Shown: piece by piece, positions 13,801 through 28,800 of the stretch
How positions within the stretch are numbered: position 1 is the first letter of the stretch
Layout of the letters: each line of letters starts with the position of its first letter
Source of the DNA: Gordionus sp. m RMFG-2023
Taxonomy: Eukaryota; Nematomorpha; Gordioida; Chordodea; Parachordodidae
Assembly: GCF_954871325.1 (NCBI RefSeq)
Contig: NC_088778.1
Span: forward strand, 19,949,120-20,013,119
Direction of reading: 5' to 3'
Length of the DNA stretch: 64,000 nt
The notes under the pieces: model-generated
What the model saw: the letters and a program-made list of their open reading frames with translations, nothing else
What the model was told of the DNA's origin: nothing
The model's database searches: none
Position numbers and translations under genes: made by a program

Positions 13801-16800
13801 GAAAGAAAAGACTAAGAGAATGTGGTGAGACCTATATCAATTAAGGTGATTTGAAAATAGAAAGGATGGTTCAGAATGATCATTTTAATAAATGTACAAT
13901 TCAATGTCATAAAAAAGTTAATGCAGATCAGAGTAAAATTATTCATGAGGCTTTTTAGAGCTTAGCTGATGAAGCTAAAGGATCCTTCTATTGCAAATTT
14001 ATTGTTAGAACTCCATGTAAGAGAAGGGTAAAAGATTCTTTAAATTATAAAAACTTTTCATACTATATTTTTTTAAAGTTGTGAATGTTAAAATTAGAGC
14101 TTGCAGATAATTTTTCCTACAAACATTTGACTTAAGTAATAAACATATTAGTTATTTCTTTAAAAATTTATATCAAAATACTGGAAACAGGCAAAAAGAT
14201 TCTTTAAAGGAGTACTTCGAGGGACTCAATTATACATTATTTAATGTGATGAATTATCATGAATTCCTGATAAATATCATCATTTACATGAATAAATTAG
14301 AAAAAAATTAATATATAGTATTAATTTCTATAATTTGAAGTTATTATTAAAAATATATTTATTAAATTTTAATATAAAAAGTAAATGGAGCATTTTGAAC
14401 ATCAAAAAAAAATCATAAAGTGTTATATTTCCTTTACTTGCATTTGATTTTATCAAATAAATTTTATATTTAAATTTTCTGAGCAAAATTTTTTTAGGCA
14501 ATAATTAATTAACAATATGATAAATTATCTCTGAAATTTTTAAGTAATTTTGATCAATAAGTTTTTCCTTTGATTTTAAACTTTAATGTTGATTTTCTCA
14601 TTTTAAACATTTGCGCAAGTGGAGCACTCCAATTCTAGGCCGAGGATATATTAAAAATTTAAATCTTGAATTGAAAAATGTAAAATAAATAACACATGAA
14701 GTTAAAATAAGATGTAAAAGTAAAATATAAAAAGCAAAATATAAGAAGTAAAATAAAAAAAATTATAAGTGAATCTTAAAATCATGATGACTATCTATAT
14801 CACCACAATACAAACTAAACAACATGTTACCAACTTGAGATAGTCGACGCTACAAATTACATCATATAGCACCAGCAAGGCTCAGCAACTACAAACAAAC
14901 TTAACAAATGTTATGAGGGTTTTCTCAGAGGGGAAAATTATATTAAATTTTTGTTTTATATCAATTTCGATTTATTTTTTCGTCGTTTTTTGTTATAACG
15001 CATTTTTAATTTTTTATTATCCAGATAACCTACGTTTTATTTTAAAATTGTATAAACGCGTTGATTGATACTTTAAAATTTTATAGTATATAGTTATAAA
15101 ATTGATTAGACAAAACTGAACATCCTAATAATATATCAATTATGATTATTAAATATTTATCTTTGGTGAATTATTAATTTTTTTAAAGAAAAGGTTATAA
15201 TAACTTAATTGTTTTAACGAAAAAAATAATTTTATAACTCATTTCGTAAATTTTTTTAGCGGATCGGTTGTTAAATTTTGGCCCCAATATTATATTGTTG
15301 TAAATTGCAGGATAAGAAAAAGTTACTTTTGGGGTATATTGTGCTTTAAAAATTTTATTTCTGTACCAATAAATTTTTTTTATGACAGTATATGTATAAT
15401 ATTGTATATATTTTTGATAAAAAAATTAACCATTAGAGTTTAGTACTCTAGACAAAGCTCGCAATAATTCCAAGATCATAAGATCTCGTATCTCCTACGT
15501 ATGATTTAATAATCTAAAAAATTAAAATACTTTGTTATCCCTCTCGAAATTTACTAATTTTAGCTTTATCCCCTCCACCTTTCTGCGGAAAGCACTGAGA
15601 GATACTATTTCGCTTAAAATAAATGAATACTAATTGGAGCCTTCGGAATAATAACGAAAGTCTATATCTTATTAAATGATGTATGAAAATCACAATGTGT
15701 ATGCCTAAAATGTTATTAGGTTAACACTCCTAACAATAAAAGATATAAAGTTTTAGATATTTTCAAGAGATAAACTAAAAGATATTTTTATTTATACTAT
15801 CAAATTATTACCTATAATGATTATTAAAATAAAAAATTCACATATAGACAACTTATTATGTTTATGCAAAATAAAATATGAGAGATTTTTATTTTTAAAG
15901 TTAAAAATTATTAATAACTTTGTTCCAACCACAATATGTTCCGTCCAGCGCTGGATGAGTACCATATGCAAAATAATCGTTGTTAGGTTGAGTACACCAC
16001 AAATAATAACATATAGTCTATAATTATGTAACTTTTATAAATATATATTAATTATATAATGTAACTTCAATTTGAGTCCCTTTAAATCTTTTGGAACCTT
16101 TTCCTACAAAAGCTTCACATTGTTGGTCAGCGCTTATTCGCTGGCCAGGCAGAACATTTTGCACAGGAAAACTTAATTTCCATGGTGTTTCCGATGTTTC
16201 ATACAAACATGTAAAATATCTAATATTAATATAAGTTTTTATCGATTTGATAAACTATATATGTGGGTCTTACTTCAAAGTATCACTTATTATTTCCCTA
16301 CTGCATTCAGACCATTTATTTGTTCCCATTCCAGTGTGTGGTGACATAATAAATCCTTCATTTTCACAACGACTAGCGTAACTAACTCCATCGTGTACCA
16401 TGCCAAAACTATTGTATTGAAATTTGATATAGTGAATTGACTTTTCTCATCATTTTAAGTAAAAAGTAAAGCCTTATTTTTATTTTCTGGTAGAATTGCT
16501 TATTTATAAATGAATAAAAGGTAATTTTTCAATTATATCCTAGTCATATATTTCGTGAATAGATTATTTTATATTACATTAATGTAGAATCAGAACATAG
16601 TGAAATTTCTTATTTTTACGAAGAATTAATGGAGACGATTGTTATTGAAATTTTTAAAATTAAAAAATAAAACATTAATATTTTCTTAAATTCCCTTAAA
16701 TTAGACCTTTATTCATAAATTATAACAAGCATTACCATTTTCAGCTCCGGTGGAACTTTTTTAGCATAGAAAATTTAGTTTTAATTACAAAACTCTCTAG

Positions 16801-19800
16801 CTTAGCAATTTTGAAAACAATTGCTAAAATTAATAGAAAAAAAAAATTAAATAGCAAAATTTGTGTTCAATATTCACTTTTTAACAAAATGAATTTTTTT
16901 TTTCAATAAATTTATTCTTTAGGAAAAAAAGTTTAGGATTTTTTAAATTTACATTTTTATATTATTCTTATATTGGTAAGTTATTGAATCCAGGGAAATT
17001 TTTAATAAAATTTTTTATTTATTTTTTTTTTTTAAATATTATTTTATTAAAAAAACAAATATGTGGTGTGATATATTTTATTGAGGCCATTATTTGACGA
17101 TTTTTAATATATTTTTAAAAGGAAAAATATTAGAATAAAATCAAATGACATTTGGAGATATCAAGAAATGATGGGAAATTTTTTATAGCTGAAACTTTAA
17201 AAAGGGATAAAGAAACCCTTCTAATGACTGACAAATGGTAGGGGTAAATTAAATATTGATAAATCTTAAAAAATTTTCAAGATATAACAATCTTATTGAA
17301 AATGGATATGATGATTACTCGGTCAATCACAGTTACAACTTATAGATCCAAATAATAGATAGACCCATACTCGTCGTATTGAGCATTTATGGTGGGATCT
17401 TAAGGCGAGCATCTCTAGAACAAGAAGCAAATCTTGTCATTTATATATATGAATATTCTTATTTTCGTAATATTAAACATATGTCAAATTTAAGTAAATT
17501 AATTAAATTTTTAAATGATATAAATTTATATAGAACGATTTTTGTTATTCCTTAAATTATATCTATCTATATTATAAATGATGTTTATCCATAAATTTCT
17601 TAATTATCTAGTATTTTATTTATAATGATATATCTCCATTTCTACTCATCATTTTATATTTTGATACAAAAAAATTATAAGTTCTAAAGAAATGAAAAAG
17701 TCCTAACTTAGTAGCATTCAATACTCATTTTTAAAAATTTATCTTTTATGAAATTTTAGATTTTTTATTATCATTTTAATCTTTTATTTAATTTATATAA
17801 ACTAGTACTGTAAAGTAACTTTAAATGCAACGTCGATACTAACGGCGTTATCTTTTTTGAAGAAAGGGAAAGCCATTCGTTACCTTCTCTGAAGAAGCCA
17901 TTCGTTACTTTCTTCTAGACGGTACCGGTAACGCGTTAATTATTTTTAAAAAATATGGAAAAAACAACTTTTATCTTATTATAATTATTTTTATTTATTT
18001 TTTAAATTTTATAAATAATTTTAGCTGAGTTTTTAAGTCAGACCAACCACCAAATTTCTTCATTTTTATTTTAAATTTTCAGTCAAGATTGTTAATCTAA
18101 TTAATATTGAATCAATCAAGATTATGTTAAATTATATTCTTATTGTCTAATATTATAATTTATTTTATAAAGAATATTATGTCAATGATATATATTTCTT
18201 CAGATGAAGATGATTTAACCTGCCCTAGCCCCAATATGAAACAGTTTTTATACCAATAAAAAAATAAATTAAGGGTACAAAGTCAATTTGTAAAATTGTT
18301 TCATAAATCAAATATTTCTTCAATTGTGGAATAAACTTGGGTAGTGTCGAACGAAACTGTGCAGCCATTTTTAAAAAAAAAATACAAGTCCAATTTTATA
18401 TAGTTAGTGATAATTTAAAATAATATGTATATATATGATGTTATATGTTATGGAACCTGTTGCTACTGTTCTTTCGATTTTAGAATATTTGGGATATCTC
18501 ACTCCCACGATAACTATTATAATATTAAAATTTTTAAAAATTGCTTTAAATAATTTCAAGTTTTGTAAGCAACTTATTAATGCAAGCAAGACTTTGTTTA
18601 CAATTTATATTTTAATTATATTTATTTTCAATAATTCGAACACATCTAATCAGCAATGATTCACACCCTGCTTAAATTAGATTAGCCCTGGATAAAATTA
18701 TAAACGAAGGTAGAAAGCTTGAACTTATTTCCAGTTTGAGAAAATATATTGACAAAGAAAAGGCAGGATATCTTTAAAAAACAACACATATACCAGATTA
18801 TTTTCTGATAGATTATATCGTGGTATATTTTTTTACTTTATTTAAATTGCCTAAACTTATTACATCCGATTATTTAGTGCAAATAATAACTTTTCTGTAC
18901 TATGATATCAATATTGGATAATTTATAATTTTAGTTTATTTTTATTATTGGAAGTAAATTTTTTATATGATGTCAATTTTTATCTATTCATTTAGGATAT
19001 TATAATGAATGAAGACTAAATAGTGTTAAAAAATAGATAATGATGATACTAATAACGATAATGAACAAGAACAATCAACATAAAAAACGAAATACAGCAA
19101 AAATCTGGGAATTTTATACGAGTTGCGATAACAAGAAGGCTATTTGTAATAAATGAAAAAAAATAACTCTTCCCAATTTTGGAACCTCAGGGTTATGGAC
19201 ACTTAAATCCATCCACCCAACATCATATAGGAAATGTGAACGAACAAATAAAATTAAAAAAGTTAACACAATAAAATCATTTTTAGTAAATAATATAAAT
19301 AATAAAACTAATTTAAATCATTTAATTATAGACTTTTTTATTCAAAATAACAGCCTTTTCAAAGGTTGAAAATATCCCTTTTAAAAATTTAATAGCATAT
19401 TGTAACCTTTCACTAACTTTAGTTTTTAGAAAAACACTAAAAATAGAAATTATAAAACATTATCATAACTCTTAACAATCTAAAATCTGTACTTTCTAAC
19501 ATTACATCTAAATTTTCCTTAACAATGAACATATGGTTTTCTCTCTCCCTATAAAATACCCTTTATGGGCATAACAATTCATTATATTGATTTTAAATTA
19601 AATAATCATTTATTAGATTTCTTTCCTTTTAAATCCGCACATAGTTCTATTAATATTTATAATATTTTTAATTCTACATAAAAGTAAAATTTGAAATTGA
19701 TTTTTTTTCTATTACATTAGAAAATGCAAGTAATAATTTAGCATTTCTAAAAATTTTAATCAAAAAGATAATTTTAATTTAAATAATGTGTGCAAATGCT

Positions 19801-22800
19801 TTTGGCATTTTATACAGTTGGCTGTTATGGCCGCCTTAAATCCCTTAAATAAAACTTAAAAAAAAATAAGAAAATTTGTAAAATTTCTATATCTAAATTT
19901 AATACACTCGAAAAAATATTTCTTGAAAAAAATCCAACCTTAAAATTTTTGGAAATACCACCACGTTGGAATTCAACATACCAAATGCTTGAAATGACAA
20001 TATTGCTCAAACTCCATTTGACAACATATACCAATCATTTACAAAATACCAATGAAGAAAATTATATTAGTGCCTTAGCATGGAATAATATATAAATATA
20101 TCAAGAATTTCTGGAACCATTTAATTTTGCTACAGCCTCATGTGCAAGCACCCATCCGTTTCAACCATTATTTCTTTATATTCCAGCATTTTTGAGCATG
20201 TTGAGAGTTATAATAATATACTTATTACTATTTTAAAGAGGGCTTCTTTAGCTGCCTTATCTAAGCTTGATAAATACTTTAATTTTAATAAACACCTCTA
20301 TATTATATCAACAAGGATTGACCCACAGTTTAAAATATTAAGTCACCTAAAGGATAAAAGTATAGACACTCTCATTGGATACCTAACCGAATAATATAAT
20401 ATTTATAAAATAAATATATTCAATTCAACGGAATATAAAAATGAAACAGAAAATAAATCCAAAAAATTGTCCTTTTATGATAAAATATATCAAGCTAACA
20501 TAATCATAACAATAATAGTTTAGAAACAAGAAAACATGATGATGAAGTCACAACTAATGATACAAATCTAATAGACTGGTAGAAATTAAATCAAAATAGA
20601 TATCCAATATTATCGAAAATTGCCAGAGATTATCTTGCAATTCCAGCACATTATCCTGCCTGTGCCAGTTGGATGCGATTCTTTTTAAAGACATAAAATT
20701 ATTTTCCCTTATATTAAATTTATATTTTTGTATTTTATATAAATAGACAGTTATGTTACATTTTAGTGTACTCATTTTGCTACAATACGTTTATTATTTG
20801 ATTGGTTTGGTTAGGTTTGTTGATACAAAAAAATTTATGATTAAATCTATCACCTAATAAATTCCTAGTTTTAAAAAAGAATTTGGATTCAGTAAAATTT
20901 TGAGAGTTGGTTCTTAGCCCTCTTTTTATGGTAATGCTTCATGATTTTTTCCCCATGTTTATTTAAAACTAGAAATTAGGGGTTTTTAAATCACTATTTC
21001 TATTCTTTTTTTTTGCGAAGGTTAGCGATAGGCTATTTGAAACTGCCTGTGATTTATAGAAATATTTATGCCTTATCTTTTCCAAAGTCCTCGGCACAAA
21101 GAGATTAGATTTTCTTAATCCCCTTCTGGTTTATAAGAAATTAATGGGAATTAACCCCCCCCCCTCCCCACTTGAAGACACTCCAATCCTTAGATACTTG
21201 GGATAAAAGTCAGACCATGAATAGCTTAAAGCGGTTCCTAGTGCCAATCTCGGTCTTTTGCTATCCGGCGAGGAGCTACGGGTGACCATAAGATGTAGAC
21301 TTGGCTATGACATATGTCTACTATATGCAAAGGGTGCAGGAAAGACTCCGACCCTATAGGCAAGCATGGTCTAAGCTGTTTATATTCTAAAGACCGGTTC
21401 AGTCGACATAGGACTATTAACTCTATAATCTTGAGCAAGTTAGGGTTTGCCAACTATCCTAACCTTCTGGAACCCGTCCACTTATCCCTGTCGGATGGGA
21501 AAAGACCAGATTGGCTCACAAACATTCCGGATTTAGAAGAAAACACCTTATTTGGACTTTCACTTGTGTCTCCCAATTTTCCTCTAACCCAAACATTGAT
21601 CCGACTATTACAGCTGAAAGGTCAAAATTAGAAAGTAACACGACTTTTCTGTTTTTCACTTTATCCCAATAGTTATTTCTACTGATGGGTTCCTAGACCT
21701 CCGAGGCTATCATTTTTTTAAGATTTTGGGTAAAAAAGTTTCCCAAATTAATGGTGATCATGGATCTGCTTTAAATGTTACAATCAAATCAAATCGCTGT
21801 ATTTCGTGGCAACTATCTTAGTTTTCTTGGTTCTCAATAAGAGTCCTTTTTTTGCCTCCCTCCCTCCCATGTTGATTTTAAATTTATTTATTCTTTTTTA
21901 AATGTTATTATATAGATTTATATATCATGCTGTTTTTTAATATAAATAAAGAAATTAAACATAAAAAAACACAGGTCTGAACCTCGGGTGAAGGCCTGAG
22001 CATCAAATTAGGTCTTAAATTTCACGACCAAGCAAATTAACAACACTTTACAAAAAAATTATATTTTTATAATGTCCTATCCTAATCCTTAAAACAACCA
22101 GAATACTTAAAAATCATGTGATTTTTAGATTTGATTATAAACAATATATCATATTAAAATAAATAATTAGGTTATATTCCAAATGAGAATAGTCAAGTAA
22201 TTATATTTTATATTACGAAATGAATATTTAAATAATTTCAATTTAGTAAGTTTGACTAATGAGACTGATAGCATCAATAAGGAAAATAATTAAATCTATG
22301 AGAATAATTAAATTAATATCAATTTAGCAGTATGAGCGTGAGTAATGATAGTCTAAATAAAGATAGTCAAATTCATACTGTTTATAAGTAAATATCAGAG
22401 ACCAGCAGATCCGGCCCTAAGCCCAGCCAGGGTACAAGGGCTGGCCTAAAAAAATTAAAATACCCGAGTCGAATCTAAAGTTTGTTAAAAATTATCCAGA
22501 CCGGGCCGTATATTCATAAACCGAATGTTTTAAATCGCCATTATTAGATAAAAATTAAAAATAAATATAATATATTTAAAAAAAATCGGGATGGGGCCTA
22601 AAAATTTTTTTAAAAAAAATCCGGGCTGTGCAAATGTTCTGAAGGTCTCTGGTAAATATAAATATTTAAAATTTATAATCAAATTAATCAATTTTGTAAA
22701 TGTGTATAAATAATGAAGATAATCAAAATCATATTGAGAATAAATAAATATAACTTAAAATTTTATGACCAATATATCAATTGCCTTATAATATTAACAA

Positions 22801-25800
22801 GGAATTTTTGGTCATTACCAGGTGATAAGAAAGTACATCTTTGTATCTCAATATAATGAGATGTACTGAAAAAAGAATTAAGACGTAACATAATAATTTT
22901 TTAAGAACTATATTTATTCATATTTTCTACATAATCTTAATACTAATTTGGGTTTGCAAAATATTATCATGTAAACGTTAGATATACCTCAACGACTTAT
23001 TTCCTATTTTACAATAAAAGAAAAGAAAAAATCAAATATTCCAATAAGATATAATCGTGGACAGTATGCAAAAAGAAAGATTATTAAAATTAACTCATTT
23101 CCAACTATTTAATCTCACTATAGTTACCCTAAATATTCCAAGGATTAATCTAAGCAAAATCTGTCTAATAAAAAAGAAGAAGTTCCTGATCTAAAAACTC
23201 GGTTAAAATATTTTCCTGATTATGATTATAAATATAATATATTCATTCAGAAATTTCAAAAATACTATATTTTACAAAGATTAGGATTTATTTTTAATAG
23301 ATATTTTTTGGAGATAGAAGTTTTATTTAAATTTCGAAGTTAAATTTAATATAATGTTTTATCTCCATATTTTAAAAAGTATAAAAATATTTTTTCTAGC
23401 AAGATTATATTAATTAGATCTTGCCTATCTAATCTATTCCTTAAGCATAAACTAAAAAATAAATTATTCTATAGAAAATTCAACAGATAAATTTTAAAAA
23501 TTTGGAAAATGTGAATATAGATAACTATAATAATCCTCAGCCGCCGAAATATTATATTTTGAAATTTTCACATATTATATTCTATAAAATAAAAATATTA
23601 AAACGGCTAATATGGTGTTATTATATTTTGTATTTATTTATTTCATAACTTTTTTCTAGCTACGTTTAATAATTTAAACAATATGGAAGAGATCCTCATA
23701 CAGCTTCCTACATATAAATCTTTTTTTTATAAATTTTTTTATTAATATACAGAAGATCCTCTATGATCTGCAGTCAACGGTCATTTGGCACATGAATCCA
23801 ATATAAAAAACGTCATGGAAAAAATAACTAATCTCATTTTAACTCCAATTCGTGGCATTAAGCTACTCTAATCTGAAATAAAGGAGGTATGGAGTTATGA
23901 TAACTCGTAGTCTTATCAATAAGTGGCTTCGTCCAGATTGACAAGCTTCAAAATAATAACTGATCACCTAACTTGCCAGATGCGCTGCTTGACAAAGCCT
24001 AATCTTATGGAAACCCTCACGACAGTGAATGCCAACTTCCAACCTCTCATAAACAAAAAGATTGAGATAATCCAAAAATTGCAAGCGTTGATTACCTCTT
24101 TTCGACCCTGCTATTAGGATATTATGCCTTCCTAACCTCTCTCAACCAAGGTTCTGGTTTTGAATACCGATATGCCATTCCATCCAAAAATTTTGAACTC
24201 GAGCTTTCAAATCAGGAATTCAGTTTCGCAGTGATCATTAACTTAAATTTCACAGCCTCTATTATGAGTGCACCTAGTACAAGAAACCAGTACGTCAATC
24301 TAATCGTCACTGTCTCAAATGCAAGAACCCCGGGTCTCTTCAGGGAGTAGTGTTGCTAAGTTGCTCGATTTGATTTTAAAATGGATAACTCAATATTTTA
24401 GCCAGAAAAATATTACCCATGCGAAAATTCTTCAGACTTGCGTAATATTTTTATGGATAGAATATTGATTTTACATATACACGGAAGACTTAAAAATAAC
24501 AAATATATTTATTTATAGATGAATATAAATTAATACCATTTATTACTATATCCCTAACACCTTTGGAAGCCAGGAGCTTAGTCTAATTAAAAAGCTCGGC
24601 AGAACCATAAGGATTAAATTAGAAGATCAGAAAGAAGGCATTTACTTAAGTCAGCGCATTAATTCAAATTATAAAATCTTATTTCATATGCTTTGTGGGT
24701 TTTTTTTCCTGAGTAGCCAGGCAGATTTAGACCTTTTATACCCTACCCTTCATAATAATCCTTTATTTCCCTTTCCTTTCATTTTTTTCTTTTCAATTTT
24801 TTTATATTCACGATTTTGAGATATGTTTTAAAAAAAAACTATTAATTGAATTAAATTAATTTTTTCCTCAAATTTATAATTTAATTTATGCCAAGATAGT
24901 CTATTCACTTACTTACCTACTGTAAATTTCATATTTTTTAAAGAAGAAAATGATATAATTATAATACAAATTAAAATTATCGAAAATAATTGTATATTTG
25001 GTATTTGAACAATATTACATGAATGCAAAGGCGCTCAGTTTTCCTTTCTTGCAAATGAATTTTGAGGCGAAATTCGATTTTTGCCAATGAACGACAAACA
25101 CGAACGAATTTTTTTTTGAAAATGTTTACAGAACTACATAGTACATATTTTCTACTTTCCGAGACTTCATTTTTTAGAGACTTTTTATAATGTATAGATT
25201 ATTCTTTACATGTTTTTCAACCCCCCCCCCCCCACCCGTTCTATTGATCATATTGTTTGGACTTGTTATTTATCCCTAAAATATATAGTTACTACTGCAT
25301 TCTTTTTATTAAAAATTAATTTCACCTAAGAATTTAATTTTAATAAGATTACCTAACACAATAAGTGTTTATAAATAAATATTTAAGATTAAAACATACT
25401 TATGTCCCATTTCATGAGCTATGCTGTAAGCGCTTCGGTATCCTTTAGCTTCAATAATACTAGCCGAAAATTTATTATGGCACATAGTTCCTATTCCTGC
25501 TAGACCTAAAATTAATTCAAGAAGTTGGATAATTATGATATTTTGGTATTTTACCTGCAATAGATTGAACTTTTTTCAATTGTCCATTTGCATAAATATT
25601 TTGATACATATTCATTCTTTATGTTATTTATACGTGTATTTTAAAAAATTATATATACCCCGTCAAAAGGATAGCATTGTCCCAATTTTTACTACTGCCA
25701 AATTCATGTACTGGATTACTATCCATTTGAAATTCTCTAAAAGCGTCTAACAAGGCAGTGGCATCTTTTGTCTTTAAAGAGTCCTATATTACATACTACA

Positions 25801-28800
25801 GTTAGAAATTCAATTTTATTAATATACGGGTTGCTTTTCAAATATTTCTAATCTAACCAATGTAGCATAGAGTATTTTCCCAAGTGAAGGATGTATTAAT
25901 AACAATCCGACCTAATAAAATTCATATTTAATTTCATAAAGTTTACATTACTGCATTCATGATGTTTAAAACGTAGTCCATTATTTTTTCTTCCCTATTT
26001 TCGGCCAAGTGAGTTTGCATATAAAGGTCTTCATCATAAAATAATCCTATTTCAACAGTGGCATCAGAATTTATATTTTTAGGAGCACGTTTGTTTCTCT
26101 TATTTATATTATTTGAATTATTTTCAAATGGGATTTTCTTATAAAACGATAGTGGGTCTATGATGTGTTTGTAGCTTTCATGTAAATGATCTTTATTTTA
26201 AATATCATTCATGGTTTATTTTATTTTATATAATAATATCTATTAATGATTATTCTCACACTTCAAAAATGTAATCTGTATTTTAATAATTTTATTCAAA
26301 TCTTTACTCTCATGAATTTTCTATTAATTTATCACAATTATCAAGGATGACGGATTTCTTATAAATATTACCTAGCGGGCAAATCATATCATTTTCGTCA
26401 TGTGGTAGTTTATTTTTATTATTTGGATCTTTCAGTTTTTTAAATTGAATTACGATATGCGGATTAATTGACTTTTTTAAAAAACCATGAACTTTTTTGT
26501 GTATATTTCTTTTTCTAGTTGTAGATGAGCGTGTTATATTTGAAGTATTTAAACGATATATTTTATCTAAGATGGCCCTTTTTACTCTGTGGATAATTTT
26601 TGAGGACACAGGATGTATATAATAATGAGACCCATCATCCGATCTAATGTATCCACGCTTTCCATAAAAATAAAAAATATATTTATAATATTTTCTAGGA
26701 TCTATACTTTTACAAACTAGTCTGTCATAAAAACTGTTAATAATTAAAATTATAATAAATATACCATTATCCTTTTATCACATCTAGATTGATAACTCTA
26801 TGATATATAGTTTCATTTTGCCAACTGACCTTTTATTAGACTGCAATTAATATATAGAAAGAAAATATTCAGGTAAACACTCCCTTATCCATCAGTTATT
26901 AACCATAAAAAAATTTCCAACCCTTATTGATAACTTTCTTACCGACACACTATCAAATCGCCCCTTCGATTTGATACAACTCCTTCAGTCTGATGACAGA
27001 CTAGGGGATCAAGAATGTTTTGAAGTCCTTCCCAGTCGAAACCTTGGTAATATCAGATGAACAATTGAGAGTTGTCATAGGTTTACGATTAAGATGTGTC
27101 ACCGTCTAACCACACAATTGTAATGATTGCAAAACTTTGGTCACATCTAAGGGGAGACATGAGCACTTAATCGTTTACATAATCAAGGCCAACATCAACG
27201 TCATACCTCAATTAATCTAATAATAAGTCGGACTCACGTACAAATCCATTATCAGGGGGTAGTTTGAGACCAGTTAGATTCTCTACAATTCTTCCTTGGG
27301 TAACAAACGGTCATTTTTCCTCTTATACTAATGAACCAAGAGAACTCCTATTTCTGCAAGAAAAGAATGCAAATTGGTATTCTCAAATATAACTATGGCT
27401 TCTTTTTGGGAATCCAACTAAAAAATGGTTGGGCATGATATAACCATTTATATGATTTTTATATTATTATGTTTTTAAAATAGAAATAAAGTTTTTCCAG
27501 CAAAATAAAGTTATATATTGGTAAAAATAAAATGTTGGGATTGTATTCACGATAGAAATTACTGAATCTACGATTCTATTTTGTTATTTCATGCATTTTA
27601 TTACTACTTTGTTATTTAAATCAGAGTCATCATAACCAAAAATTTTTACTTCGAGGTGGAGAGTACTGGTCTATATTAATCCAAAAATTACTTACTGCAA
27701 GCTCATATTATAATTTTAAAATATATATGTTAAAGTCAATTTGCGTAAAATTGACTAAAATATTTAGTATAGGTATTCTAAATTCTACACATGCTGGAAA
27801 AATTATTAAAATCTAGTTACCCTGTTTAAGAGGTCGCTATGTGTTTGGAAAAGATACTATAGGACAAAAAAAGTTATACACCATGATTGGCAATTTAAAA
27901 AAAAAAGTAAATAACTAATTTATAAAATATTCATTTAATTTTGCGCTAATATAGATATTTTTAAATAATTAACTATTAAATTTTATGAGATAGGATGTGA
28001 AATTTGGAAAATTTTTGTAATCATTTTTAGTAAATTTTAAAATTTTTAATATATAATTTAACTTTTATAATAAAGTTTGACCCTTCTTTCAAAATTTGAG
28101 AAAATTTTACGAATATTGGTATCTAGATATTATTTTAATCATACTTAGTAAACTAGTACTAGTGGGGCGCCAAACCCAGGTATTTTGAACCGCCAATGTA
28201 TAGTAAAATATTATTTCTAATATATATATTTTATGTTTGTGGATTACTTATGTTAAATTTCATGAGATATTATAAAAAATGTTAAGAAAACAAACATGCA
28301 TTTTATATTTCCAAAATATATTCAAAATGATAAAAATTATATTTCAATTTTTTGTATATATTTTCGCCAAATTTTATTGTATAGTTAGAAAAAAATGTAT
28401 GTCCGCATTTAAAGTTAGTTTAATGGATAAAAACATTGAAAAAACGGGCATTTTAACAAGTAATCAGACGTGCCCCAGGGAAATTTACTATTAAGAAATG
28501 ATCTGTGACAATAGAATCAAGAAAAAATTATTATTCTCTTGTTTTTCCTGAATAATAATCTTTGTTTCAGTACCCACTCCCAAGCAAAGGGAAGGCCTTT
28601 CTCCCAGGGCATCAGAGTAATCCATCTACTCTTTTACCGACCAATGAATTTAACCCTATTCTAAGGAACATGGGATATTGGCTCTTTTAAGAACTTTATC
28701 AATGATATTGTTTATTACACTGTGCCTAGGATGGCAGCTTTCAGAAAATATGCAGTGATTCAGGTAATGACTATTTTTTTTCACTTGTGTATTACAAACG

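Noticed and set aside
18404-18659. Overlapping open stretches on both strands
   Set aside because: A+T-rich chance frames inside the hAT element; no motif on either strand.
28279-28494. 71-codon plus-strand frame in ADAMTS intron 1
   Set aside because: Hydrophobic A+T-driven composition and no domain; it does not fit as an exon because the host gene is on the other strand.
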